Positions 24,101 through 35,507 of a stretch of DNA of 64,000 bases are shown piece after piece. A model generated the notes under the pieces. That model did no database searches, was not told where the DNA came from, and was given only the letters and a program-made list of their open reading frames with translations. Within the stretch, counting starts at the first letter, position 1. Each line of letters starts with the position of its first letter. The stretch lies in the NCBI RefSeq assembly GCF_051020765.1, contig NC_134935.1, positions 5,581,579 through 5,645,578 on the forward strand. Direction: 5' to 3'. Made by a program: the position numbers and the translations under genes. This DNA is from Lasioglossum baleicum. Its lineage: Eukaryota; Arthropoda; Insecta; Hymenoptera; Halictidae.

Positions 24101-27100
24101 ATATACATTTTCAAACGAATTTCATTCACATGTTCACATTAATATATCATGATTTATGCATATATATATATGCATATGCACAAAAGATATACGTTTTCGT
24201 TGGTACTATACCTGTCTTCGTCTTTGTTCTCTTTCTTTGTTTCCTTTTGAATCTGTTCGTTTCTTTCCCGTGTTCTTTCTACATTTCAGGAAAAGAAACA
24301 GTTAACATAAGTGTAATTCTGTTCTCACGGTTTTCATGAAATTTCATCGATTCGAATTTAGAAGAAACTAGTATGAGAATAGTGGAATATTTAAACTATA
24401 AATTACCTTTATTAGCTTTCTTATCGTATCGACAATCCTGCTCTTTGTTCGATGCATGATCAAACATTCTATCTTCTCTTACTTTCGCCTTGTAATTCTC
24501 TTTCTCTCTGTACTCCCTTTCAGGTTTTCTATCGTCTAGGTACTCTTCGCTGTTCCTTCTGTGACCGTAATTACCTGTTCTCCTATTATCCGGTTGTCCG
24601 GAATAATGCTCGTATCTCCTTATTTTCTCTGTGTACTCTTTCAAGTTCTGTTCGCTCTCTTCCCAATTTCGAAAATCTTTCTTCGGTTGCGCTTCGCGTT
24701 CTGGTATCAGTGGTTTCAAATTACCATGTCCGTAATCGAAGCATTGTACAGGAGTTAAATGATCTTGGTTCATCGACCGAGAACTATGAGCGTAGTCGAT
24801 TACTTTAGCAGGTACGTGTTCAATAAACTTTTTATCGGCAGTGGCTCCACCGTGATTATAATTAAATTGTTTTTCTATGCAGAACTCTTTGACAGGTGCA
24901 CATCTGATATGGGACTGTCGATTATCCGTAGATCGTTTCGCGTACATGTTAGGGCTGTTGAATTTCGAGTAATCAGATCCTGAAGACGATTCGCCAATTG
25001 TTAATTCGCTCATAGTCTTGTCTGCCCTCATGTCTGGCATGTTAGGTTTAGCTGCGTCTAAAGGAGATCTTCTTTCTACATTGTTCATCAAACTTTGATT
25101 GAACGGTTCACTTTGAGCGAGAATAGGTTTCTCGTTGTATCCAAACTCTTGTACAGGTCTTTGATCAATCTGCTTCCATCCTTTCATATCATTGGAATCA
25201 AACTTTCCCTGCTGCATACTTTGATCCATCTGCGTCTGATCCTTGCACTCAAACACTCCACCACTGCTACGAATATCAGCAATGCCTTCCGAAGTCTCCT
25301 TACTCTTGGAACCAATGTTACTAAGGCCTCTAACGTCGAATTGTCTCTCTCTAGTTGTAAATAAATCACTAGGACCACTAGCTGGGCCTCGTGGCCCAAA
25401 GAATGGATCATTTCCAGCTTGCGATACCGAGGTTCCATCGGTAAGAGTGTCAAACGACTTTTCGTTAAATCGATTTGGGAATTGTCCCTCGTTTGTTCCT
25501 TTCGACCCGCTGGGACTTCGCTGGTAAGGCCCTTCGTTGCGACGTAGACCAACTAGCGTGTCATTGGGACCTGAGAATTTAAATTGTCCATCATTAGGTC
25601 CTCTAGGAGCAAACTGCATGTTATTAGAACCCCGATTATCGAAAGGTGCGTCGCTTGGTCTACCAGGTCCAAAGGATCTGTTGGGTCCTTGAGGCCCAAA
25701 TTGTCCGTCGTTGGGTCCTCTGAATTGACCTTCGTTGGGTCTTCTTTGTCCGAATTGTCCGTCGTATCTAGGACCAAATTGTCCAATGTTAGCACCTCTC
25801 GGTCCGAATTGCCCACTATTGGGACCTCTCGGTCCAAATGGCCCATCGATGGGAGCTCTTTGGCCAAAGTGACCTTCGGTAGGTCCTCTTAACATCCCGT
25901 CGTTCGGACCTCTTGGTCCAAAGGATCCGTCAGTGGAACCTCTTGGACCAAACTGACCATCGTTGGGTCCTCTCGCACGGAATTGCGCGTCGTTGGGTCC
26001 TCTCGGATCGAACTGTCCAATATTGACTCCTCTTGGACCAAATTGACCATCACTAGGACCTCGAGATCCCAATGAATACGAATTTGGACCAGCAGGATTG
26101 AACGGTATCGGACCTCTAGGCTCGAACATAGGAAATCTATTATCGCTAGGACCTCTCGGAGTCAAGAACGGTGTGTTCGGTCGAAATTGCATTCCCCTCG
26201 GGCCGAATGCAGGATCAAAATTATCTCTGGCAGAACATTCTGAACTATTTAAGAAAGGTTGTGAGGAAGACTCTTTTTCACCATGCATCTCATCTATCCG
26301 CCGCAGAGGCTCAGTTTCAATATTATCTGTGGTAACAGGTCCTAAATTAGGAAATTCAGGAGGAGGTTCCATATTCAAGTCCTCTGGTTTTGGATCATTC
26401 TCTCCCATAAAAGGCAGTACTTCTGCCTTCTTAGTATCATTATCATTAATCGATAAATCCTGCTTTGCTTTCCCTATTTCAGGTATAATATTCTGTGTAG
26501 GTTGATCTGAAGCTACAAAACTGATAGATGCATTATCACCGTCTATCATGGTATCTTTTTGCGGATGACTATCAGGAAACTGGTTATCGGTCCATGGAGT
26601 TTTCTCCAATAATGGAATCTCGTTTTGCACTGAGTAATTAGTAGGATCATCTTTCCGTGTATTATCGACGTTGTGTTCATCAAGCGAAGGATTCGTTAGA
26701 GGTTGATCTTCTCCGCTAATGAGTTCTTTACTATTTTTAGTCATATCTGCATCAGATCCTAGATGTGGTATGTTCATGTCTTGTAGTTGTTGCGGACTAG
26801 GTCCCCTAAACGACATACCATCCCTCAAATCAAATGAATTATTACGACCGGGACCTGTCGGGCATCGTGGACCGAAATCAGAATTTCCGGGAGGTTTGAA
26901 ATCCATGGGCATTCTGAAATTACCAGGTCCTGGACCAGGGCCTCGAGGACCGAAATTATTAATCCCAGAATTTTTCATGAACGGGGAATCACCAGTTATT
27001 TTCTTAAAGCTCTCGCTCAACGAACCAACGTTACTGCTCTTATCAGAGTCAAGATAACTAGGTCTAAAAACATCCATTGCAGCTCGTCGCTTCTCCATGA

Positions 27101-30100
27101 GTTTCTTCAACTCTGGTGCTAGTTTATCGGATCGTTCAAACTGATTAGTCCTATTGAAACCGCGAGAAGCATTTGGAAAGCTGTCGCGCCGATCTCCTAT
27201 ATCCTTCTGATCGAAACGATCCATACTGTTCCTATTGAATCTATCTCCTACTGGACCGAACGGTTCATTATTAGGACCAAATCTATCGTTTCCTCCGAAA
27301 CGGTCATTGGCAGGCTCACCTCCTTGCCCACTTCTCTCAGTTGACGGTCCAAATCTTTCGTTTGCGAATCTATTATCTCCAGTCCCGAATCTATCACTTC
27401 CAAGTCCAGATCGGTCGTTTCCTAAATTGAATCGATCGTTTCCGAATCTGTCGTTTGAACTAAATCGATTGTTTCCTGGGCCAGGACGATCGTTTCCAGA
27501 ATTGAATCTATCATTGTTAAAACTCGGCTTCTGTTGACCGAATTGATTGTTTCCATGCTCTTGGTAATTTCTATCCTCTCTTCTGAACTGATCGTTCTCA
27601 GGTGGTCGTTCGTCGTTAAACTTATAGTTCTCGTTTCGTTGACTATATACGTCGTTCGATCGAAACTGGTTAGGTTGTTGTTCGGTAATACCATCGCGAC
27701 CAAAACGATCCGGTGGAGGACCATCCTTTTGTCGATTGGGATCATTACCGCCGAAGTTGTTCGGATGATTCATGGAGTCAAAGTTATTCATGGGAGCTTG
27801 TCCTAGACGCTCGTTGGGAGCATGACTCCCATCGGGACCATTATTTGGACCATACGGGGAAGGTCTTCCTTGCATACTTTGTGTTTGACATACGTTAGAA
27901 CTCTGTCTATCGTTGCCGGTGAAACCAGGCGGCGGTTGAGAGAAATTCGGGACGTTGGAAAAGCTTGGCGGTGGCTGTGCGAAGTTCGGAGGAGGCATTT
28001 GCGGGGATGGTGCACTGAAAGGTAGCGGAGGCGCACCGCTTACAGGTTGGAAATTAGATATGCCTGGTACGTTCATTCCTGTGTTATACTGTTGCGCCCA
28101 TTGCTGTGAATTCCAAGGTGACGAATTAATTGCGCTAGAAGACATCATGTTCATCGCAGCTGGTAACTGAGACGTTGTCAATTGCGAGGTCTGAACGGTG
28201 GACGTCTGAACGGTGGACGTCGCCGTCTCCGTAGCTGGTGGTGGCGGTGGCGGTGGAGGAACATTCGCATTCTGTTTTGTTGTTAAACCAAGAGTCTTCC
28301 CAATGCCTAACAAATTGTTGATCAATCCTTGATTCTCCGTGCTCGATAGAATGTTCATTATTTTATCGTCGCCGGTTAAGCTTTTGCTCTTCTCAACAAC
28401 CTCAGCCTTGGCAGCAGCTTGCTTTTGCTGTTCACGTTTCTTACGCATTTGTTCACGTCGTTCGATAAGCTTCTCCCGCCAAGAAGTCCATTTCGCTTCG
28501 TATTGTTTGTATTGGGTCTAGAATAAAACGATAATTTCTTTTGGAAACATTAGAATCAACGATACAACACTACTAACGTTATTAATGAATACTTGAAGCT
28601 CTAGGGAACACAACGTAATCTTAATATTACTTACCTTGTCGGGATGATTTGCATTTTGCTCTTTCCACTTATTAAATTGTTCCTCCCACTGTTTAAACTG
28701 AGCGTCAAATGTTTTCTCAGCCTCGGTTAACTCGTCGTCTTCAACTTTCATCTTTTTAGCACTATTCGATTCACTAACGCTACTATTACCGCGTTTACCG
28801 GTTAATGTACCTTCTTTACTACTATTACTACTTTCGGGAGGCAACGGTGGTTGATTCGGTGGCAAGGGGGGATTCTGGGGACAGTTCTGTGTACTAATTT
28901 GCGCTGTGGCATTCGCATTTTGTTTAACAGGAAATAATGGAAGATTGTTTTGATGTGGTGGAGGCATGCTTGTAAACTGATATGTATTCATTGTGGTTGG
29001 GGGTAACGGTGGCTTTGTATCCTCTTTCGGAAGAGGCGGTGGAGGTTGTACGATTGGTAACTGGGACACCTGTGTGGTGGCTAGACTCATATTCTGGGCA
29101 GACATATGCTTCATAGTTTCCTGATACTGAAACAAAATTCAATGAATCATTCAATACAATTTCATAATCACTTTAAAGAAGAATTTCTTTATTCAAAACT
29201 TCGGTACTAACTCTAAATATTAATTCGACACTTTTCGGAGTACTGATTCGGTTTTTGTTCAAATTCGGGTATGATTTTTCGAAATCCTAAAAGTTGTTGG
29301 TTTTACAGTCGTGTAAAATAAAGCGTCAACCTTTCTTCATTAAATTGTAACAGCTGAACTAACAAATCTATGGAAATGAGAGTTTTGGTGCTTATAGTCA
29401 AAACATAAGAGTATCTGATGAAAGAAAAGTTTGTCCACCATTTATTTTACAACTGTTTTAAACAACTGCAATGTTTTCATAACGAGATCATATCGAAACA
29501 TTTGAAAACGATGAGAGATACTTTAAAATTGGCGAAATGGAAATAATTTATTATACAATACATCGCGGTGCGTTCTCTTCAAACAATTTTCATTTCGCCA
29601 ATTTTAAAGTGTCCGTACTTTTAAAAACGTGCCCGGAAAGGGGACATTTGTTTCAATATGTCCTCGTTATGAGAACATTGCATCTGTTCAAAACAGTTGC
29701 AAAATAAATGGTGGAAAATTTTCATCAGATACTCTTATGTTTGGACTATAGTATACACATCGAAAAACTCATTTCCATTGGTTTGTTAGTTCAGCTGTTA
29801 CAATTTAATGAAGAAATGCCTGTATAACCAATTCAAAGATCCTTCGAGATGCAATCACATTGATAGATTTGAACAAAACCTGCAACAATACTCTGAAAAA
29901 ACATAGTAGTTATTGTACTTGAACTTTTCATCAAACACGAATCACGGTACTGATTAGAAAATAGTGAACCAGGTGTTGAACAATATGAGAATCTTCTGTA
30001 TACCTTTTCTCCGTACTGAGCTTGCCATTGTTGGTACTGTTGTTGCCACTGCTGCCACTGACTCCAATTTTGCTGCTGAGCTGCGGCCCATTGTTCCGCT

Positions 30101-30499
30101 GTATACCCACTAGGTGCCTAACAACGAAACGTAACATGTTTACAATCTACTATCGATGATATTATTGTTGTTCTGTTCAACAGAGGATAAACGAATATAG
30201 CCAGAATTATATTTTCAATTTAGTAAATTATAGATTACAGAATTTATCACAACCGTAATAGTTTGTAATCTATGGCTGTTGCGAAGACATTCAAGACAAG
30301 GCATAACTCGACTTAAAGCGATAAGTACATTATAAATAGAAATGTGAATGGTAACACTTACCGGTTGACTATAATACTGCATGTACGCTTGCATCGTAGC
30401 CATGGGATCTCCTCCTGGCGCAGCGTAACCAACTGGTGGTTGCGGCATTGGAGTGGCAACAGCACCAGCTGACAATTGCCATTGGTTCCAATTTTGCAT
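21140..30499 (-). CDS. YLPM1: YLP motif-containing protein 1 homologue (ZAP3)
   Basis: YLPM1/ZAP3 is a large nuclear protein that binds protein phosphatase 1 and RNA-associated factors. Fourteen minus-strand exons join in phase: 30499-30362, 30117-30004, 29126-28635, 28517-24407, 24278-24212, 24088-24017, 23115-22926, 22856-22740, 22382-22206, 22138-21971, 21897-21805, 21585-21543, 21456-21344 and 21280-21140 (stop TGA), for 2011 aa. The N-terminus is rich in W, Q and P (MQNWNQWQLS, WQQWQQQYQQW). Exon 4 (1370 codons) is mostly low complexity. The C-terminal third is a P-loop kinase-like domain with Walker A GPPGSGKS at about residues 1714-1721, followed by LSLDDYF and FFNFIILDC. The PP1-docking motif RVRW is made across the exon 13/14 junction, followed by ADLEERK. 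An in-frame TAA just before the ATG supports the chosen start. The YLP motif itself is not obvious; family assignment rests on the C-terminal half. Confidence 0.93.
22437..22716. mobile_element. TAGACTGCGG-family MITE filling YLPM1 intron 8
   Basis: Left end TAGACTGCGGATTC, right end AATCCGCAGTCCA. The flanks ATTATATA (22429-22436) and GTTATATA (22717-22724) match at 7 of 8 bases. The element takes up about 280 of the 357 bp of the intron between exons 8 and 9 and ends 23 bp from the exon 8 donor. Confidence 0.8.
25540..26165 (-). repeat. GPRGPN-type coding repeats in YLPM1 exon 4
   Basis: About fifteen imperfect units of roughly 11-14 residues with the core FGPRGPNDGQ. The nucleotide units drift (for example TTGGTCC, TCGGTCC), so the array is older than the La minisatellite. 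The repeats are collagen-like in composition but lack strict Gly-X-Y periodicity. Confidence 0.85.
27180..27530 (-). repeat. NDRFG-type coding repeats in YLPM1 exon 4
   Basis: A second low-complexity block in the same exon, with repeated NDRFG, NDRFN and GNDRSG units rich in R, F, G and N. Such RG/F-rich sequence is common in RNA-binding, phase-separating proteins; that function is inference here. Confidence 0.75.
29332..29816. mobile_element. Foldback element in YLPM1 intron 2
   Basis: Two arms of about 200 bp are inverted copies: TTTCTTCATTAAATTGTAAC at the left against GTTACAATTTAATGAAGAAA at the right, continuing through CAGCTGAACTAACAAA and AAAACATAAGAGTATCTGATG. The centre near 29550-29570 is unpaired. 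No target duplication is obvious. It makes up over half of the 876-bp intron and would form a long hairpin in the pre-mRNA. Confidence 0.75.
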
Positions 30500-32406
30500 T
30501 TTTTAACCCTCTTTCTAGCGAATGGTTTGCTAGCACATTCCAAACTGTTTTAAGGGCTGCAGTCCGTTTGGACGCTATTTTGTATTTAAAGAAAATCGTT
30601 ATACAATTAATGTAACACACGCACACACACATTGTTTATAGTAAATATCTCTACCAGTTTATATAGTTTACTTTCATGGTACAGCCACCAATCATACATA
30701 CGTTTTCAATATAGTCAATGCGAAATGTATCTGCAAAATCTATCAGTACGTAGGCCACTTTTTAAAGAAAAAATTGGAAAGGTATTTACCTGAAATATAT
30801 TTTGTACACTATACATTAAACTAATCTAGATGATAACTTTAAGAAAATTTTCTTCTTAAGTTTATATAGCTATCGGCAGAGAACCAACCAATTTTTATAT
30901 TAGTAGAATAAAAAATATTATTAAAAGGTATGATATTCTTATTCTATAATAGCTTCTAGAAAAATCAAATACATATCATTAAACAAATCATTGTTAAAAC
31001 GGATAGTGAACGATCATGTTTAATATACGATTAACATAAAATTATGTGAGTTTTGGATCACTACTATGCATCAGTAATGAATTGGCATAATAAATGTGTT
31101 TGTAGTTGATTACTACAGAAAAGGATTCGCGAATGTACCTTTCGCTTGTTTTCATAGAAAGAAAAAACACAATGAACAGCCGATATAGATTCTTGAGGAA
31201 AAGATTGAACTATGTATGGCAAATAAATGCGTACGAATCTTTTTCACAAGACTATAAGCTTTCAATATTCATCAAACTTGATTTCTTCCTCTATTTCGAA
31301 CAAGCAGAGATTTATAAAAGCTAAAGACAAAAGAAATTGTAACGATTAAGTTGATAAAACCTACTTCATTATCCAGCAAATTGCTCTAGCCAATCTTGGC
31401 AAATTTATCTATTATAGAAACATTATGTTCGACATGTTATCGACATAGTATGTTGTTCTAATAGATTTGAATGTTCATTTGCTGGACAATAAAATAAATT
31501 ATCTGCGGCTAAATAATTATTTATGTATGTAGCTTATAAAAGTTTGCACAGAATAAAATAACATAAACGAGACAACCATTTTGGACAACTTATCTGGAAG
31601 CGTAAAATATGTATAATTGGTATATGTGTACTACCATTAAAATTTGTAATGATAGACAAAATTGAATTATTCTATGGTAATATATACAATATAGATACAA
31701 TGTATACAATATAGATACATAGCTTAACAGAAAAAGTGTTCCGTTAATAGTAAAGTCAGACACTTTTTTCAAAAGACGAATATTAACTTAGATTTACAGC
31801 TTAATTTTCTATTAAAATATTCAATACGTGATTGTAAACACTTTGCGTTACATTGTACCATTGAATTTTATTGCATAACAATGCAAGCATAGTGCGAGGG
31901 ATTGTTGCACTGAGCGCGCAAAAATTTGTTAATTTATTTGAGGGAACTTCCTACCGCATCGATGCGTCGAAAATCAAATTGGGTCAAGTGAGAATGGAAA
32001 AATTTGTTAATATGCGATGTTTAAAAGGTAAAGAATCCAAGAAATTGTACGTATGTCATCTTTGAGTGGCATAAACTACCAAAAACATGTGAATTCGTCG
32101 ACTGAATACAATGAAGCAATACAATCTTAATAATATTCGGTGACAAGCATCTCAACTCAATCGCCATGATTGTTAGTGAGAAACAACTTATCAATTTCGT
32201 GCAAATGTAATTGTTGCTGTTGGGAGATTAAAAATGTACCAAGCCTCGTCGGTTACTTAAATCAATGTATTTAAACGAATTTTAAAATAATTTAAGAAGT
32301 CACGACATCGTTGATCATTAAATGCGAACTCCCGCATTCTCACAGAAGTGAACGAGAATAGAAAAATGTTGTAGTAAAATCGTTGAAACGAAGAAATGGT
32401 ACTTAC

Positions 32407-32560
32407 GACTGGATCTCCAAAGATCAGCAACACTTTCAGCGTAGAATTCACAAACACCGCGATATATTTCACGACAAGTAATGAAAATTGGCACGAGAAC
32501 GTCGAAACTGACCAGTATGGCGGCTGGCGACGACGGATCAACTAATTTAAGTTGCCAACC
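32407..32560 (-). other. Possible non-coding leader exon of YLPM1
   Basis: On the minus strand about 150 bp without any ATG ends in a perfect donor (GTAAGT at 32406-32401). It contains GCCGCCATA, similar to initiator/YY1-type promoter motifs of housekeeping genes. YLPM1's start codon is 1.9 kb downstream, with possible acceptors such as CTGCAG just before it. The right boundary (transcription start) is a guess. It could also belong to an unknown transcript. Confidence 0.35.
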
Positions 32561-33319
32561 GTACAGGAAAAGTTTCTAGGTGAAATATATAGCAGAGTAG
32601 CACGAACGTGGTATAGGAATAGACTGGAATAGACTATAGACCAATCATCCTATGGGATTTTGTCAGATTTTGTCGCTGTACACAAATCATAAACTTGATG
32701 TCAGTACAGATCTTGCGCGCAATACATTTTTCTGTTTACGGTTCTGAATTTCTAACTTTGTAGATGAATTTTTAATATTCATATAATAAAATCTGATAAA
32801 ATCAATAAAATTCATATTCTCTCTGTTTGTAGAAATGCTTTAGCGCCACAGATAATGTATAGGAGCCGACCAATCACCATATCGGGTTTTGTGTTTCATT
32901 ATCTCTGAAATACCTACATCGCTAAAAATCATGTGATTTCTTACGCCCTCTGCGCTGAAGAACGATAAATATTGGAACTAGATCCACGAGAAGCCCTCTA
33001 ATTTTATGAAAATCGAGAGTAAGTAATTTTATGCTTGTATAGACCATGTGGGGACTGACGGTGTGAGTGTACCTTTACATTCGGTGCAACCCTCGCGGAC
33101 CCAAGGCATCGGCCGGCCCGCGGTGTCATTAGTATAATGAGAGTGAAAGAGAACATACATCGCACACGTGATTTTCTGAGATGCTGGCAGTGTACAAGTA
33201 CATATACAACACAATAGGGTGACCGTCACGTGGTGAGTACCGTTCTCTTGTTTTATCCTCTCGATAGATATCAAGATTATTTATTTGGATTTTCATTACT
33301 TTTAAAATTAATTCTGTGT

Positions 33320-33419
33320 TTAACACGTTGATCGCCCATATTTGGGTGACGCATGACGGGGCCCCCACGAAAGCACACCCGTCACCCAGATATGGGTGAC
33401 GTGGCGACCAACGTGTTAA
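33320..33419. mobile_element. TTAA-bounded piggyBac-like MITE (100 bp)
   Basis: The element runs from TTAACACGTTGATCGCC to GGCGACCAACGTGTTAA. Inside is a second inverted pair, CCCATATTTGGGTGACG and CGTCACCCAGATATGGG. A TTAA target at both ends is the mark of piggyBac-type transposition. Confidence 0.75.
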
Positions 33420-33748
33420 GTGAATTATTTATTACTCACCGATTTAAATTTTTTCTCGAATCGTGTCATTGCCTTTTCGCTATAATTTCCTCTTGTGTCA
33501 CGGCGATTGATTGAATTTATACGAATTTGTTCTTCCTGTTACAGAGTCCAAGGACTAGTTTTAATAAATAAATTAAATAAAGAAATTTGTACGCAATTTC
33601 ACACTCTATATGTACACGCTTCAAATTGTATTGTACACAGTTATAAATAAAGAATATTTTTACAAATTATTGTGTTCTTATTTCTCAACCTGTAGAAATC
33701 CAAAACTCCATAAAAATTATTTGGAAATCTTGGAAACACACTTTTTCG

Positions 33749-34518
33749 ACTTGTCGTTGACTTGTACTACTGAAATTCGTGCCACCTCCTTCGACATCAT
33801 GTTCTCCTAATACAAAACTCAATTTTCGAGATTTTCGAAAACTTTCGCTAATTTTCGGCCGTCTGACTTGTCGTTGACTTTTACTACTGAATTTCGAATA
33901 CCTCCTTTGCTATCATGTTCTCCTAACACAAATCTCAATTTTTCGAGATTTTCGAAAATTTTCGCCAATTTTCGGCCGTCTGACTTGTCGTTGACTTTTA
34001 CTACTGAATTTCGAATACCTCCTTTGCTATCATGTTCTCCTAACACAAATCTCAATTTTTCGAGATTTTCGAAAATTTTCGCCAATTTTCGGCCGTCTGA
34101 CTTGTCGTTGACTTTTACTACTGAATTTCGAATACCTCCTTTGCTATCATGTTCTCCTAACACAAATCTCAATTTTTCGAAATTTTCGAAAATTTTCGCC
34201 AATTTTCGGCCGTCTGACTTGTCGTTGACATTTACTACTGAATTTCGAATACCTCCTTTGCTATCATGTTCTCCTAATACAAATCTCAATTTCCGGGTTT
34301 TTCGAAAATCTCGAAAAATTGAACTTTGTATTAGGAGAACATGATGTCGGAGGAGGTGGCACGAATTTCAGTAGCACAACTCAACGATAAGTCAGACGGT
34401 CGGAAATTGGCGAAATTTTTCGAAAATCTCGAAAAATTGAACTTTGTATTAGGAGAACATGATGTCGGAGGAGGTGGCACGAATTTCAGTAGTACAAGTC
34501 AACGACAAGTGGGACGTT
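33749..34518. repeat. 117-bp tandem array with inverted partner
   Basis: Five head-to-tail units of 117 bp (starts near 33749, 33866, 33983, 34100 and 34217) are followed from about 34296 by two units in reverse orientation. Units 2-5 are nearly identical (type B, with ACCTCCTTTGCTATCATG). Unit 1 and the two inverted units share a different variant (type A, with CCTCCTTCGACATCATG). Since 117 is 39 codons, one frame is open across the array on each strand, giving 39-residue peptide repeats (consensus includes FVLGEHDSKGGIRNSVV). I do not think this is a gene. AT-rich flanks at 33560-33740 and 34520-34650 also look like inverted partners. Confidence 0.85.
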
Positions 34519-34908
34519 CAGGAAAAATTGTTGGTTTAATAAATATAATACGCAGATATTCTTTTTAATACATAGGCTTTATTTATTCATTGTAAATTCG
34601 TACATAAAGTGTTTGTATATTGTACACGTACATAACTTACTTATATTACGTTCTAAACATTTATAACACGAATGTTGACTAGCTCGGAGAGACTCGGCAC
34701 ACGGTCAGAATTTTTGGGTAATACTGCAGAACAGGGATCATCAGTCCACTGCTATACTGCTATACCTCACTTGTGCTGCGGCAGCCGATGGATGAACACG
34801 CTAGTACCAGTTGCCGCAAATGCTCGAGACGCTGTATTGATAATAATCAGTAGACTGCGGACCTTTCTGCAAAATTAAAATTGTCCGAGTATTATCAACA
34901 GATAGTGG

Positions 34909-35288
34909 TAATAAATTTTTAAATGCTTTCGGCGCAACGGTGCGATCATTTATTACGAATTATAAAGCAGTTTTGCTAATTGTCAAACAAAATCAACGTT
35001 TCGATCCTAGTTTGGATCTTTTTCAAGATTTATTTGAATCGCGTCTGTAAAGTAAATATGTTATAATAATTTAAATAAAAAACTATTGAATGAATGAATA
35101 TAAGGAGTATTGTTCATAAAGACACACTCACTTGCTTTGGGGAAAATAAATTTATAACATATGTGTGACACGCGCGCGCGCGTGTGTTACGTGCGTCGGA
35201 CATGCTTGTTGTCAAGATGCTGATGTAGGAACGTATTTGAAAACGAAAGCATTTAAAAATTGCGCCGAAAGCATTTAAAAATTTATTA
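34909..35288. mobile_element. Element or fossil with 29-bp inverted ends
   Basis: TAATAAATTTTTAAATGC plus TTTCGGCGCAA at 34909-34937 is repeated as an exact inverse at 35260-35288. The 322-bp interior is unique and includes a CG-alternating tract. Class is unknown. A TAGACTGCGG MITE end lies just left, at about 34851. Confidence 0.55.
35169..35187. repeat. Alternating CG/TG tract (Z-DNA-prone)
   Basis: A 19-bp purine-pyrimidine alternation with six CG steps. It is the most obvious candidate for left-handed DNA in the window. Confidence 0.7.
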
Positions 35289-35484
35289 ACAGCAAATACG
35301 ATCGATAGAAGAAACATATTTACCATAGATAGTGGTAATTTTGCCACTTGATTAATTTTTCTCTATTGTTCTCGATCTCATATTCTCTCTGGCACCGAAG
35401 AAATACATCTGGTGACTCGGTGCAGAATGTAACAATTCATGATAATCAATATGCTTCCGTCACGATTTGCCTTCTCACCGATGA

Positions 35485-35507
35485 CACCGACGAGTATCTC
35501 GTCGGTG
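35485..35507. other. Perfect 10-bp stem hairpin
   Basis: CACCGACGAG, a TAT loop, then CTCGTCGGTG. Too short for a typical microRNA precursor; function unknown. Confidence 0.4.

Noticed and set aside
32257..32541. 94-aa minus-strand frame at the possible leader exon
   Set aside because: It has no ATG start and runs through a perfect splice donor.
33819..34344. Two repeat proteins of about 156-158 aa on opposite strands
   Set aside because: Both follow from a 117-bp tandem unit without stops. There is no start context, domain or splice evidence; reported as a repeat instead.
35485..35507. MicroRNA precursor
   Set aside because: A 10-bp stem is far too short for a Dicer substrate; kept only as a hairpin.
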